Assembly: GCF_034522235.1 (NCBI RefSeq)
Contig: NZ_JAXHLN010000002.1
Location: 372,896 to 436,895, forward strand
Source of the DNA: Thiohalophilus sp.
Lineage (GTDB): Bacteria > Pseudomonadota > Gammaproteobacteria > UBA6429 > Thiohalophilaceae
Length of the DNA stretch: 64,000 nt
Reading direction: 5' to 3'
The notes beneath the pieces were generated by a model, which did no database searches, was not told the origin of the DNA, and saw nothing but the letters and a program-made list of their open reading frames with translations. Both the position numbers and the translations under genes were made by a program. How positions within the stretch are numbered: the first letter of the stretch is position 1; each line of letters opens with the position of its first letter. Shown here in pieces: positions 51,924 through 61,400 of this stretch.

Positions 51924-52664
51924 ATGAGTGCGCAATCCCTGTTTGTGACTGATGCCTTGTTGATGCAGGAAGGCGATGGCGCCGAGGTGCAGCGGCTGTT
52001 TCCCATTCCGCGGCGCATGATGAACTACGACCCGTTCGTCTTATGGGATCATTTTACCATCGAGCCGGGCAATGGCTTCCCGACCCATCCCCATCGCGGT
52101 TTCGAGGCGATCACCTACATGTTCAGTGGCAGTATGCAGCACAAGGACAATCTGGGTAATGAGTCGACAGTAACGGGTGGCGGCGCGCAGCGGTTTACTG
52201 CCGGACGCGGCATCGAACATTTGGAAATGCCGGCGGCAGAGGGACAGAGTAGCGGGATCCAGTTATGGATTAATTTGCCGCAAAATCTCAAGCAGATCGA
52301 TCCCGATTATCAACAGGTCGACGAGGATCAGGTGCCGGTGCTGCAAAAAGACGATGCCCGGGTGCGGGTGATCGTCGGCGAATCATCACCAATGAAACTC
52401 TCAACCGACATACGCTATTACGATATCAGCCAGTCGGGCGGCGGGATTTACACCGAAAGTGTTCCACCGGGTTTTCGTGGATTGTTGTACCTGATGCAGG
52501 GTGCCGTTGAGGTCAATGGCCATGGCCTGAACCCGGGACAGGCCCTATTTTTTGAGGCCCAGAAGGACCTGGCGGTCAAAGGGCGGGGGACGAGCCGTTT
52601 CATGCTGGTCATGGGCCGGCCTCATGGCGAGCCGATTCGTCAATGGGGGCCATTCGTCGATTGA
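51924..52664 (+). CDS. Pirin family protein
   Basis: The 246-residue bicupin has the pirin signature in its N-terminal cupin: DPFVLWDHF, PTHPHRGFEAITYMFSG (His metal ligands) and MQHKDNLGN, with GIEHLEMP closing the site. A C-terminal cupin without clear ligands follows. Bacterial pirins of the YhaK/YhhW type include quercetinases and redox-linked regulators. It lies 23 bases after the glutathionyl-hydroquinone reductase gene, an arrangement common with doxX, so all three probably serve quinone or redox stress. Confidence 0.9.
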   Translation: MSAQSLFVTDALLMQEGDGAEVQRLFPIPRRMMNYDPFVLWDHFTIEPGNGFPTHPHRGFEAITYMFSGSMQHKDNLGNESTVTGGGAQRFTAGRGIEHLEMPAAEGQSSGIQLWINLPQNLKQIDPDYQQVDEDQVPVLQKDDARVRVIVGESSPMKLSTDIRYYDISQSGGGIYTESVPPGFRGLLYLMQGAVEVNGHGLNPGQALFFEAQKDLAVKGRGTSRFMLVMGRPHGEPIRQWGPFVD

Positions 52665-52669
52665 TGGCG

Positions 52670-53248
52670 CTATTGAGCAGCCGTCTGCTTGCTTTCCTGT
52701 AGTTCCGGCAGTTGCAAGCTGAACGTGTCACCCAGAGCGCGGCGGATCTGGTTAATCGTGACATGATTGGCTTCAGTAGCGTCTTCCCATTGACTGCAAA
52801 TCAACCGATAAACATCCGGTTGTCGCTCGGAGCGCAGAAACATTTCCGTCGCGGTGTTGATCGGACTGGGATCGCTGCCGTTGATGTGTACGCCAATACC
52901 TGCAGAAATCCGTGAAGAAGCCAGTTGCACCGGCTGCATGGCATAATCGTCCCAGCGTACGACCTTATGGATGAGGAACGTATCCGGCTCTACGGTTTTT
53001 TCGCTATCAAGCATCTGCCAGGTTTCGAATTTGCAATGGGGATAATACCGGTTCAGACTGTTGGCTGGCATCTGTTTCCCATCCTGAAACCAGAGACTGA
53101 CAGTGTTTGGTGCAATACGCAGAGGCTGGTGGAGTATCAGCGTCGATTGGATGGGTACCGGAGTTAATGGTGAGTCGGGCGAGAAGGGTGGGGCCTGGCA
53201 CGATGTACCAAGGCACAGGGGAATAATGACAGAGAAAAACTTATACAT
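52670..53248 (-). CDS. Uncharacterised probable lipoprotein
   Basis: From the ATG at 53246-53248 the protein has 192 residues. The N-terminus FFSVIIPLCLGTSCQAPPF looks like a lipoprotein signal with Cys near residue 17, though the lipobox is imperfect (GTSC). The mature part has a PHCKFETW segment and a C-terminal helix-turn (NHVTINQIRRALGDTFSL). I do not recognise the family. It is convergent with the pirin gene. Confidence 0.65.
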   Translation of the reverse strand: MYKFFSVIIPLCLGTSCQAPPFSPDSPLTPVPIQSTLILHQPLRIAPNTVSLWFQDGKQMPANSLNRYYPHCKFETWQMLDSEKTVEPDTFLIHKVVRWDDYAMQPVQLASSRISAGIGVHINGSDPSPINTATEMFLRSERQPDVYRLICSQWEDATEANHVTINQIRRALGDTFSLQLPELQESKQTAAQ

Positions 53249-53629
53249 AAGACACCCCCGGATGGGTGTTTGACTAAGGGAAAACCCGTAGATGCAAGTT
53301 AAAATCATAGCACTTTTTCAAAAGCGCGCAGCTGACATCTCAATTCGTTAGATGCCATAATTAATCGAACTGTTTACGAAATTGCTCTAAGTTATTGTGT
53401 AGAGGGAGAATCGCTGTCTGGAAGATTCTACAGACGGGGGGTGGGTGGCAGGAACTGCTTGCACCTGAAGGAGTGATGGGATAATTTCGAAAGGAATTGT
53501 TTGGCGCAACTGACTGCACTTATCCCCCACATTTCTGTCTTGCCATGGGTAACGGCAAATGGCAGGTCAATGATGCCGAGTAATTGTTTGGATAGTGATA
53601 AAAAGATATTGGATATATAAGGAAAGGTG
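53249..53629. other. Divergent promoter region of the lipoprotein and GGDEF genes
   Basis: About 380 bases, AT-richer than the surroundings, with no gene. A possible rightward promoter has TTGCAC (53459-53464) and GATAAT (53480-53485) with a rather short 15-base spacer. Little else stands out. Confidence 0.4.
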
Positions 53630-55099
53630 ATGTCAGCACCTGATAACAAGGCGGTCTCTGATACTCTGGGTAGCACTCAGGGTACTGGCCAAAAAGTGCC
53701 TCTCTCCTCCAATTCAATCGCACGTATTCTGAACCTGCTGGATGATCTGAAGTCTTCCGCTGCCGGGATGGTGCTCTATCAGTATGTTGAGCGTATGCTG
53801 TTAGAAATGGATCAGGAACATGGGGAGCGGGACAAGGTCTTGCGTTTCTGGTTACGTTCATTAATGGATGTCTATGCCAAACATCTGGATCCAGGTAGCT
53901 CCATGCATGTGCATGTCAAGTTGCTGCAGAAACAGTTGCAAATGCCGCATACCAGTCATGAGCTTCAAGAGCTTCAAAGGCATATGGACTTGTATGCCAT
54001 GCACATTGCGCGCATGGAGTTAATCGATGAAGCTGTATTGCGCCGGGCACTGGAGCCGATATTTTCATATTACAGTGATGACATTTGTCCAGAGACGACA
54101 GAAAACGAGAAAAGTTCTCAGAAGGAGAGCGAGAATTCCGCCTCGGGAGATGAAACTCAACGGGAACTAATCCAGAGTCTGATCGAGGAGCTTCTGCCGC
54201 ATAATGATCAGGACACGGAACAGAAGCTGGCTTCCAAGTATCGGCAATATCTTAACAGTCAGCATCGCGAGGCGGAAAAGGTACAGGCCAAATTGATGCA
54301 GCACATCCAGGACACCATCGATGAAAACAAACAGTTCGGTGATATGCTGGAAAATGTCAAACTGGGTCTGGTCGAAGCCGAAGAAATTGATGATATCAAC
54401 CTATTGCGCCAGAGTCTGATGGAAGATGTCGAAAAACTTGGCGGGGCCTATCGGGGTTTGCTTGGCAAGCTGGACGACGCCAAAAGTTACCTCAAAATGA
54501 TCGAGACGGACAGCCAGAATCTGAGCGAGGAACTGGCCAGAGTGCGTCTGCTAAGCATGACCGATGAACTCACCGATTTACCCAACAGACGTGCCCTGAT
54601 GCGACGTCTTGAAGACGAGATGAGCCGTTCCCAGCGTTACGGATTTCAATTGGGTCTGGCCTTGCTGGATCTCGATTCATTCAAAGATATTAATGATGAA
54701 CATGGCCATGCAGTCGGTGATGCGGTATTGACCTGTTATGCCGAACAGATATTATCGACATTCCGCCATCATGACATGGTCGCGCGTTACGGCGGGGAAG
54801 AGTTTGCTGTAATTTTACCAAATACCGATCTCAAGGGTGCGTTGTCCGCGTTGCACAAAGTACAAAGAGAGGCGAAATCCACAATATGTCATTACGGTGA
54901 AGTTGAGGTGCCGGCACCGACATTCTCCGCCGGAGTGGCCATGTTGCATGAATCAGATGACGTGGAGTCATTAATGAAACGGGCCGATGACGCTATGTAT
55001 GAAGCCAAGCGCCTTGGCCGTAACCAGATCGTGCTGGATCGACAGGATCAACTCCGGGCGCATGACGCGGGCAGTACTTCAATCAGCGATACTAACTGA
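53630..55099 (+). CDS. Cytoplasmic diguanylate cyclase (GGDEF)
   Basis: The 489-residue protein has no membrane segment. A helical N-terminal domain (about 20-150) and a Glu/Gln-rich coiled-coil (about 165-305) lead into a GGDEF domain with the active-site loop RYGGEEF and an intact inhibitory site RHHD five residues upstream. It should make cyclic di-GMP with product inhibition. The ATG at 53630 is preferred over a GTG three bases earlier. No EAL or sensory domain is recognisable; the coiled-coil may promote dimerisation. Confidence 0.92.
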   Translation: MSAPDNKAVSDTLGSTQGTGQKVPLSSNSIARILNLLDDLKSSAAGMVLYQYVERMLLEMDQEHGERDKVLRFWLRSLMDVYAKHLDPGSSMHVHVKLLQKQLQMPHTSHELQELQRHMDLYAMHIARMELIDEAVLRRALEPIFSYYSDDICPETTENEKSSQKESENSASGDETQRELIQSLIEELLPHNDQDTEQKLASKYRQYLNSQHREAEKVQAKLMQHIQDTIDENKQFGDMLENVKLGLVEAEEIDDINLLRQSLMEDVEKLGGAYRGLLGKLDDAKSYLKMIETDSQNLSEELARVRLLSMTDELTDLPNRRALMRRLEDEMSRSQRYGFQLGLALLDLDSFKDINDEHGHAVGDAVLTCYAEQILSTFRHHDMVARYGGEEFAVILPNTDLKGALSALHKVQREAKSTICHYGEVEVPAPTFSAGVAMLHESDDVESLMKRADDAMYEAKRLGRNQIVLDRQDQLRAHDAGSTSISDTN

Positions 55100-55132
55100 C
55101 GAACAGAGCAGGCTGTCTTTAAGACAGCAGTT

Positions 55133-55834
55133 TTAGTGTACCGGAAGTTTTTCCCGTACGGCCTCTCGATCGAACCACCAGTCATCCTGTACCAGCACAT
55201 CAATGACCATCGACAGACGTGGTAGAAATGCCTTCGGGTCCTCAAGCTCCAGCTTCTTGAGCCACATATCCATTTGTTCTTGCGTTTCCACGTCACTGTG
55301 CCGTTTGGCGACATCAGCCAGTATTTTCGATGTCAGAAAGGTCAGGCTTTCGTGCTTGTCTTCGGGCGAACGCAGATCGGCAATATAATGCGAGGTTATG
55401 GCGGCCACGGCGGCGCCGTCCGCGTCAGCCGGTGTTTCATCGATAATATGGTTCAGCATGGTGATAGTGGTTTGCGGCATAATCGGAAAAGTAACCGCCA
55501 GCCAGACGCCCTGGCCCAGCGCGGATAGCGATGCCGGCTGCTCGCACTGAAACAGGACATTATAAGTTTCCACTGCATCTTGCCACGCTTCCTGGTTCAG
55601 GAAGGTGTCAATAATATCCCGGCCCTCCTGCCAGGCTTCTTCCTTGCGTTCCAGCGCCAGTAACAGTTCGGCGACATCCAGTCGTGCGCGTGCGCGATCC
55701 AGCGTCGAGGCGTCTTTGGACAATTCAGCCACACGCTGTTGATGCATCTGGAGCTGCTCCTCCAGTGACATCTCGGAATGAGCAGCCTGGGCCTTGTTGC
55801 CGAACATGGCCTCATCAATTTCAAAGTCGCTCAT
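55133..55834 (-). CDS. Uncharacterised TPR-like helical protein
   Basis: The 233-residue acidic cytoplasmic protein is all-helical by composition, with repeat-like helices (RARARLDVAELLLALERKEE and similar) that resemble tetratricopeptide repeats. No catalytic motif is visible. The ATG at 55832-55834 has GGAG at a six-base spacing; a GTG just before it is the alternative. It is convergent with the diguanylate cyclase gene, so a partnership is only a guess. Confidence 0.7.
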   Translation of the reverse strand: MSDFEIDEAMFGNKAQAAHSEMSLEEQLQMHQQRVAELSKDASTLDRARARLDVAELLLALERKEEAWQEGRDIIDTFLNQEAWQDAVETYNVLFQCEQPASLSALGQGVWLAVTFPIMPQTTITMLNHIIDETPADADGAAVAAITSHYIADLRSPEDKHESLTFLTSKILADVAKRHSDVETQEQMDMWLKKLELEDPKAFLPRLSMVIDVLVQDDWWFDREAVREKLPVH

Positions 55835-55991
55835 CACTAACTCCCGTGCAATCGTTGTGTGTATATGTCATATTAGGGGCGATATTATAGTGGCTATCAG
55901 CTCGATTTTACAGGTACCTGGTACAAGCCTGGATATTTGATCAGGTTGCCGTGCAATCAGACTATAACCCGTAATAAGGAAGGGAATTGAC

Positions 55992-56681
55992 ATGCAGGAT
56001 TATTTGCCCATGATCAGTCGACTGCTTGTGGCATTAGTTGTCGGCAGTATTATCGGATTGGAGAGGGCCTTTCACGGGCGGCCCGCCGGGCTGCGCACGC
56101 ATGCGCTGGTGTCCACGTCTTCCTGTTTGTTGATGTTATTAACCGTCTATCAATGGGATTTGCTGGCCGGGGTGCCGGTGGAAACCATTCGGGTGGATCC
56201 CACTCGCATGGCCCAGGGGATCATGACCGGCATCGGCTTTCTGGGTGCCGGGGTGATAATGAAGGAAAAGCTGGCTGTCCGTGGTCTGACCACGGCGGCT
56301 TCTATCTGGATGACCGCCGCCATCGGCATTATGGTCGGTATGGGGTTCTATAGTGCGAGTCTGCTGACCACTCTGATTGCATTGATCGTTCTGGGTTTGT
56401 TTGGCTGGAGTGAAAGAGTCATGCCGAACCGGCATTTTGCCAGCTTGTCGATTCGGTATAACCGTGATGAAGGACTGTCGCGCACACGATTGATTGAGAT
56501 ACTCAAGGAACACAATATTACCTGTGCCAATATGAGCTATCACATGTATGAAAAAGACAGGATGGGTGAGTACAAGCTGACCATGTTTACACTCAATCCC
56601 GAAAACTTTCACACCTTGTCCGAGACCCTGCAACAAACCGGCCTGGTGCGGGAGTTTAACCTGTTTCCCTCTGGTGGCTGA
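55992..56681 (+). CDS. MgtC/SapB family membrane protein
   Basis: The 229-residue protein has four to five hydrophobic helices in its first 145 residues and the MgtC signature IGLERAFHGRPAGLRTHALV, followed by GIGFLGAGVIMKEKLAVRGLTTAASIW. A C-terminal soluble domain of about 80 residues has an ACT-like pattern. Members affect Mg2+ homeostasis, acid tolerance and ATP synthase activity in different bacteria; the precise role here is not predictable. Confidence 0.92.
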   Translation: MQDYLPMISRLLVALVVGSIIGLERAFHGRPAGLRTHALVSTSSCLLMLLTVYQWDLLAGVPVETIRVDPTRMAQGIMTGIGFLGAGVIMKEKLAVRGLTTAASIWMTAAIGIMVGMGFYSASLLTTLIALIVLGLFGWSERVMPNRHFASLSIRYNRDEGLSRTRLIEILKEHNITCANMSYHMYEKDRMGEYKLTMFTLNPENFHTLSETLQQTGLVREFNLFPSGG

Positions 56682-56772
56682 TGGTTGGGTTTGTCCGCGC
56701 GGACGATCAAGGTTTCGAGGTTTAGCTATAAACCGTTATTGGTGAGCAGGCTTTACAACAAGGAATGTTGAA

Positions 56773-57456
56773 TCAGCCGGCGTAGTGTTGTTCGAGAATC
56801 TGTCGGGTGAAGTCGGTACGCAGATAAAAACCCCGCGGCAGGATCTGACAAAGATTGCCCTCACTGTCATGGGCTTCGGTCAGCACGCGTGAATGAGCAG
56901 CTTTGGGGCGGATTTGCAAATAGCGGCCATGACGGGCAGATAGCTCTTCCCAGCGGCCCAGACAAACAAGCTCCATCAACTCTTCCCAGTCATCCCGCAA
57001 CATGGCTTCCTGGCCGGGGCTCGGCGACCAGAGCAGGGCGTTACCGATACAGCGTTGCGCCAGCGGCAGTCGGGGATCGGCTTCGATCGGTATCCACAAC
57101 ACCCGCTGCAATTTCTGGCGCAGCCAGGAGCGCTCCCAGCGCAGCTGGTGGGTCTCGTTCATGGGAACCGTGCAGACATAGGTGGATTCGCGCGGCAGGC
57201 CATTGGCGTTCAGGGGCAGGCTTTTAAGTTCCACGCCTAGCTGTTGAAAATCGGGTTCGGGCAGGGAGGCCGCACTGGCGCCCAGGGCCCGTTCCAGTAA
57301 CTGGCCAACCCAGCCTTTGGCATGGCGTTGATTGGCGGGTACCGGCTCGCCCAGCTGTTCGGCCAGTTCGGCAAACCGCTGGCCGGCGATCTCGCGCGCA
57401 CGTTCCAGCAGCGCCTGCTCACTGTGCGGTGGTGTAATGTAAGCGGAGCGTGACAT
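56773..57456 (-). CDS. mutH: DNA mismatch repair endonuclease MutH
   Basis: The 227-residue protein, from the ATG at 57454-57456, matches MutH in length and motifs. The catalytic DEK set is Asp69, Glu76 and Lys78 (PDFQQLGVELKSLP), next to Glu55 (LLERALG). It cuts the unmethylated strand at hemimethylated GATC sites when recruited by MutS and MutL. MutH implies Dam methylation and is confined to part of the Gammaproteobacteria, which supports the taxonomic placement. No dam, mutS or mutL is in the window. Confidence 0.94.
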   Translation of the reverse strand: MSRSAYITPPHSEQALLERAREIAGQRFAELAEQLGEPVPANQRHAKGWVGQLLERALGASAASLPEPDFQQLGVELKSLPLNANGLPRESTYVCTVPMNETHQLRWERSWLRQKLQRVLWIPIEADPRLPLAQRCIGNALLWSPSPGQEAMLRDDWEELMELVCLGRWEELSARHGRYLQIRPKAAHSRVLTEAHDSEGNLCQILPRGFYLRTDFTRQILEQHYAG

Positions 57457-57496
57457 GCTCGCTATTGTAAATCCTCGGATCCGTTTCAACCAGGTA

Positions 57497-58477
57497 TTAC
57501 TGGGTGGTGAAGCTGACTTTGCGGTACTGATCTTTTACACAAGTGATAGTATCGCGACTCTCCAATGTGCATTCCAGTTTATGAGGAGCGCTCTTTTGGC
57601 CGGGCTGGATGCCTCCGCTGGTTGATGTCCGGGATTCCTCTTCTCCATACACTTCTATTTGGGTGCTTTCCTGTTGTTCAACTTCCAGTACGTTGTTCAC
57701 ATAAGATATATGAAATTGTTTCCCGTTGAAGTTCGACAGGGTGGCCTCGGTATTGTAGGTGATAATTTGCGCGCCGGTACTGCGTTCCTGGGGAGTTGAA
57801 ATACATTTTATAATTTTACCTTGTTTACGACACCGGCTGATGTTGGAGGGGAGGTAACCGGAGTAGCGACCGCTGCGTTGCCAGTTACCCTTTAAAATCG
57901 CAGCAGTTATGTCCTGTTGCGGTTGCCGTTTGCTAACCGCTGCGCTACGGCGCTTATTCTGACCGATCAGGGCTGACAGTTCCTCGACCTTGCCTTGTGC
58001 CGGATAGTAACCCCCGTTGGCGGCCTGGCGATATAAACGAATTGCCTGTTTGAGATCCTTGTCGAATCCCATGCCCAGTTCATGCATGTTGGCGAGCTGA
58101 TACCGGGCGCTGGCAATATCCTGTTCAGCGGCCTTGCTCAGCAGTTTGATCGCCTTGTTCAGATTGCGATCAACACCGTTTCCTTCGACATACAGGATAC
58201 CGAGCCGGGCCATGGAAAGCGCGTGATTGGCCTCGGCGGCTTTGCCATACCATTCGGCGGCCTTTTGGATATTACGCCCGGTTCCCCGGCCCCGCTCATA
58301 TTTGAGTCCCACTTCGTACATGGCCTGGAGCTTGCCTTTCTCGGCTTCTTTCAACACCTCCTTGAAGCGTTTGACCTGTAACCAGTCCGAACTGTTGGCC
58401 AGGGCGGGTTGCGGGGTCATCAGGGAGAAACCGAGCAGACTCAGGGACAGCAGCCGCATGATTAATGAACGACGCAT
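57497..58477 (-). CDS. Exported Sel1-repeat protein
   Basis: The 326-residue precursor has a signal peptide (LLSLSLLGFSLMTPQPALA). At least four Sel1-like repeats occupy about 45-180, with the usual GLKYERGRGTGRNIQKAAEWY and GILYVEGNGVDRNLNKAIKLL pattern. The C-terminal 130 residues form a separate domain with a Cys pair (SRCRKQGKIIKCI and later KLECTLESRDTITCV) that may be disulfide-bonded. Sel1 repeats bind proteins; the partner is unknown. The ribosome site is exceptional and listed separately. Confidence 0.87.
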   Translation of the reverse strand: MRRSLIMRLLSLSLLGFSLMTPQPALANSSDWLQVKRFKEVLKEAEKGKLQAMYEVGLKYERGRGTGRNIQKAAEWYGKAAEANHALSMARLGILYVEGNGVDRNLNKAIKLLSKAAEQDIASARYQLANMHELGMGFDKDLKQAIRLYRQAANGGYYPAQGKVEELSALIGQNKRRSAAVSKRQPQQDITAAILKGNWQRSGRYSGYLPSNISRCRKQGKIIKCISTPQERSTGAQIITYNTEATLSNFNGKQFHISYVNNVLEVEQQESTQIEVYGEEESRTSTSGGIQPGQKSAPHKLECTLESRDTITCVKDQYRKVSFTTQ

Positions 58478-58489
58478 GGATCACCTCCT
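58478..58489 (-). promoter_or_regulatory. Full-length Shine-Dalgarno of the Sel1-repeat gene
   Basis: AGGAGGTGATCC on the minus strand is complementary over 12 bases to the conserved 3' tail of bacterial 16S rRNA (GGAUCACCUCCU). It ends directly before the ATG at 58475-58477. Most ribosome sites use four to six bases. Confidence 0.75.
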
Positions 58490-58608
58490 CTTGGTGTGAT
58501 GGTGCTCTATGCACAGTCGGCAGATAACCCCACGATTTTAGTATTTTATTCAAATGGGCCAGATAACCATCCGTAAACAGCGTATGGACGGGCACTCGGT
58601 AATCAGGG

Positions 58609-59091
58609 TCAGGCCGTTTCACGTTGCCAATGGCCTGATTTACCGCCCTTTTTCTCCAGCAGGCAAATGTTCTGCATGTGCATGCCGCGATCCACCGCCT
58701 TGCACATGTCGTAGATGGTCAGCAGCGCAATCTGGGTGGCGGTGAGGGCTTCCATCTCCACACCGGTCTGCCCCCGGGTTTCGACAATACTGCGACAGCG
58801 CACGCAGTTGCGCGCTGGATCGGGAGTCAGCTCCACTTCCACATGGGTTAGCATCAGCGGATGACACAGGGGTATCAGATCGGCGGTGCGTTTGGCGGCC
58901 ATGATGCCGGCGATGCGCGCGATACCCAGTACATCGCCTTTTTGATGGCCGCCCTCGATAATCAGTTGCAGGGTGTCAGGCTGCATGTGGATCTCGCCGC
59001 CGGCCACCGCCTCGCGCAGGGTGACGGACTTTTCGCCCACATCGACCATGTGGGCCTTGCCGTCCTGATTGAAATGGGTCAGTTTGCTCAT
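58609..59091 (-). CDS. moaC: Cyclic pyranopterin monophosphate synthase MoaC
   Basis: The 160-residue enzyme has MoaC landmarks: [38 protein letters not shown] (key substrate-binding region) and [25 protein letters not shown]. It converts the MoaA product to cyclic pyranopterin monophosphate in molybdenum cofactor synthesis. It is divergent from moaD and moaE by 93 bases. moaA and moaB/mogA are not in the window. Confidence 0.96.
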   Translation of the reverse strand: MSKLTHFNQDGKAHMVDVGEKSVTLREAVAGGEIHMQPDTLQLIIEGGHQKGDVLGIARIAGIMAAKRTADLIPLCHPLMLTHVEVELTPDPARNCVRCRSIVETRGQTGVEMEALTATQIALLTIYDMCKAVDRGMHMQNICLLEKKGGKSGHWQRETA

Positions 59092-59184
59092 AAATAGTAG
59101 AGTCTATCAGGTTGGGAGTGTGTCAAAATCCATGATAGGCTGCTTGCCCCGTTTGGGCAATCCCGCCCGCAATCCGGTACAGGA

Positions 59185-59421
59185 ATGATGACGATCGAGG
59201 TGAAATTCTTTGCCAGCCTGCGCGAGCAGCTGGGCCGTGACGAGGCCAGCCTGGCGGCCACCAAATCGATGAGCGTGGCGGAGGTCTGGTCACAGGCGAC
59301 CGACAATGCTGATATGCCGGCCAACGTGCTGATGGCGTTGAACATGGCGTATGTGACTGCCGAAACAACGGTCAATGATGGCGATGAAGTGGCTTTTTTT
59401 CCGCCGGTGACCGGAGGCTGA
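59185..59421 (+). CDS. moaD: Molybdopterin synthase sulfur carrier subunit MoaD
   Basis: The 78-residue ubiquitin-fold protein ends in the required Gly-Gly (FFPPVTGG), the site of thiocarboxylation. The start ATG at 59185 is followed by a second at 59188. It donates sulfur to cyclic pyranopterin as a small subunit of molybdopterin synthase. Its stop is two bases before moaE, so both subunits are made together. Confidence 0.94.
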   Translation: MMTIEVKFFASLREQLGRDEASLAATKSMSVAEVWSQATDNADMPANVLMALNMAYVTAETTVNDGDEVAFFPPVTGG

Positions 59422-59423
59422 CG

Positions 59424-59861
59424 ATGCACAGTGAAATTCGCGAGCAACCTTTCGAGCCTTATGCCGAGCTGCTCAAATATCAGCAGGCCATGCAGGCCGC
59501 CGGGCGTTACGGGGCGACCGCAGTGTTTGTCGGCAGCATGCGGGATATTAACGAAGATGAGACCGTTACGGCCATGGAGCTGGAACACTATCCCGGCATG
59601 ACCGAAACGTACCTGCACACCCTCGGCGTACAGGCCGCCGCCCACTGGGATTTGATCGACAGTCTGATTCTCCACCGCGTCGGTCGGGTCAAGCCCGATG
59701 ACGCCATCGTCCTGGTCGCAGTCTGGTCCGCGCACCGCAAGGACGCCTTTGAAGCCAGCCGTTATCTGATGGAAGAGCTTAAATCCAGCGCCCCGTTCTG
59801 GAAAAAAGAACAGACCCCCGAGGGTGAACGCTGGGTCGAAAACAACACCGCCGGGTATTAA
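59424..59861 (+). CDS. moaE: Molybdopterin synthase catalytic subunit MoaE
   Basis: The 145-residue subunit shows MoaE motifs: GATAVFVGSMRDINED, MELEHYPGMTE, ILHRVGRVKPDDAIVLVAVWSAHRKDAF, split, and FWKKEQTPEGERWVE, which carries the catalytic Lys residues. It converts cyclic pyranopterin to molybdopterin using MoaD sulfur. It is co-transcribed with moaD. Confidence 0.95.
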   Translation: MHSEIREQPFEPYAELLKYQQAMQAAGRYGATAVFVGSMRDINEDETVTAMELEHYPGMTETYLHTLGVQAAAHWDLIDSLILHRVGRVKPDDAIVLVAVWSAHRKDAFEASRYLMEELKSSAPFWKKEQTPEGERWVENNTAGY

Positions 59862-59908
59862 ACCCCACCAACTCCTTTGATGGTTCTTTTCTCGCTTTCT
59901 GGAAATTA

Positions 59909-60000
59909 ACGCGGAGTTCGCAGAGGCGCAGAGACGCAGAGGAAACAAGCAATTTTATTATTTAACCCTCCGCGTCTCTGCGCCTCCGCGTCCTCCGCGT
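59909..60000. repeat. 34-bp near-perfect hairpin of CGCAGAGG-type units
   Basis: The 34-base arm at 59909-59942 (starting ACGCGGAGTTCGCAGAGGCG) is nearly the exact inverse of 59967-60000, across a 24-base A/T-rich loop. The arms differ at four positions. The units GCAGAGRCGCAGAG are repeated inside each arm. It lies between convergent moaE and phosphoesterase genes and could form a very strong hairpin in RNA from either strand. Confidence 0.85.
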
Positions 60001-60038
60001 TTTTAAACAGAGCCTGAATAGAATCCGCGTTGGTGGGA

Positions 60039-60596
60039 CTAGTCGTGCGGGGTGACGGAGGCTTTGTTGACTTTGAGGCTTTCGTCCACCGGGACCGGCA
60101 GGATTTCGAATTCCAGATTGTCGAGATCGCCCATGGCGTAGGTGGGTTCGGCGCCGATGCCGCCGACGGTGCCGGGATTGATGTACAGGGTATGACCCTG
60201 GCGGATGTTGACGATCGGTTCGATCAGGGCGCGATGGTCGTGGCCGCAGCAGACGAGGTCCCATTCGCCGGTGGTGGCCATGGCCCGGGCGTAGTGCGGA
60301 TAGTGAACAATAAAGATTTTTCGTCCGGCCAGTTCGAGGCCGGCGTCCTGGCCGTGATAGTGGATCACGCTGTCGGGATCGTAAGAGAGCCGGGCCATGC
60401 TGTACATGTCGCCGGTGTTGTTGCCATGGATGACATGCACCGGCAGCCCCAGGGGATTGAGTATGCGCAGGGTGGTGGGGGCGACCACATCACCGCAATG
60501 CAGTACGGCCTCGGCGCCCCGCTGTTTGCCATCTTCCACCGCGGCCTTGAGCAGGAAACGGTTATCGTGACTGTCGGAGACAATACAGACTTTCAT
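60039..60596 (-). CDS. YfcE/MJ0936-type metallophosphoesterase
   Basis: The 185-residue enzyme has the calcineurin-like metal motifs: VSDSHDN, HCGDVV, HGNNTGD, HYPHYAR and CGHDHRA. This two-metal set is typical of YfcE-like phosphodiesterases, whose natural substrates are not settled. It is cytoplasmic. It follows ppa on the same strand by 43 bases and may share its transcript. Confidence 0.88.
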   Translation of the reverse strand: MKVCIVSDSHDNRFLLKAAVEDGKQRGAEAVLHCGDVVAPTTLRILNPLGLPVHVIHGNNTGDMYSMARLSYDPDSVIHYHGQDAGLELAGRKIFIVHYPHYARAMATTGEWDLVCCGHDHRALIEPIVNIRQGHTLYINPGTVGGIGAEPTYAMGDLDNLEFEILPVPVDESLKVNKASVTPHD

Positions 60597-60639
60597 GGCA
60601 GAAGCGTTTTGCTAACGTTAATGGAGTAACGTTGGTTTA

Positions 60640-61188
60640 TCAGAAGCAGGGTTTTTCCGGGGCATTGTTATAACGCTCAATGGAGTCCAGAATTTCCTGA
60701 TGGGCGGCCTGTTTGTCACCCCAGCCATCGATCTTGACCCACTTGCCTTCTTCGAGATCCTTGTAATGTTCGAAAAAGTGGGCCATCTGATCCAGCAGCT
60801 GTTGCGGCATGTCCGTGGGGGAGTCGGCCTTGTCGTAGAGCTGGCATAGTTTGGTAATCGGCACGGCCAGCAACTTGGCATCGGGACCGGCTTCATCGGT
60901 CATTTTCAAAATACCGATGGGACGACAGCGCACCACCGAGCCGCTGATGAGGGGCATGGGGGTCACTACCAGAACATCGACCGGATCGCCGTCCTCGGAC
61001 AGGGTATGGGGCACATAACCGTAGTTGCAGGGATAATGCATGGCGGTGTTCATGAAACGGTCCACGAACATGGCGCCGGTGTCCTTGTCCACTTCGTATT
61101 TGACCGGATCGCTGTGGGCCGGGATCTCGATAATGACGTTGATGTTCTCGGGAATATTCTTGCCGGAATCGACTCTGTCCAGATTCAT
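60640..61188 (-). CDS. ppa: Soluble inorganic pyrophosphatase, family I
   Basis: The 182-residue enzyme has the family I signature [11 protein letters not shown] (metal-binding Asp residues), preceded by NYGYVPHT. The active-site Lys/Tyr residues lie in [16 protein letters not shown] and later segments. It hydrolyses cytoplasmic pyrophosphate to phosphate with Mg2+. It is divergent from a membrane pyrophosphatase gene, so the cell has both dissipating and ion-pumping ways of using pyrophosphate. Confidence 0.95.
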   Translation of the reverse strand: MNLDRVDSGKNIPENINVIIEIPAHSDPVKYEVDKDTGAMFVDRFMNTAMHYPCNYGYVPHTLSEDGDPVDVLVVTPMPLISGSVVRCRPIGILKMTDEAGPDAKLLAVPITKLCQLYDKADSPTDMPQQLLDQMAHFFEHYKDLEEGKWVKIDGWGDKQAAHQEILDSIERYNNAPEKPCF

Positions 61189-61400
61189 TACTTAAGCCTC
61201 GAAATGGTATCTGATGGGCTGCCAGGGCCGCGAACGCGGAAGAATGTCCGGCGCGACGGGCAGCAAACGAGGAACATTCTACCAGCCCGGGGCCAAAACA
61301 GAAACGTCAGGTGATTGCCAGCCAGTCTCCCTTTGGGTAATGTGGAGAAGCCGTATCGCTGTACCCGTCAGAATCAATAACAACATTCAAAGGGGGAGAT

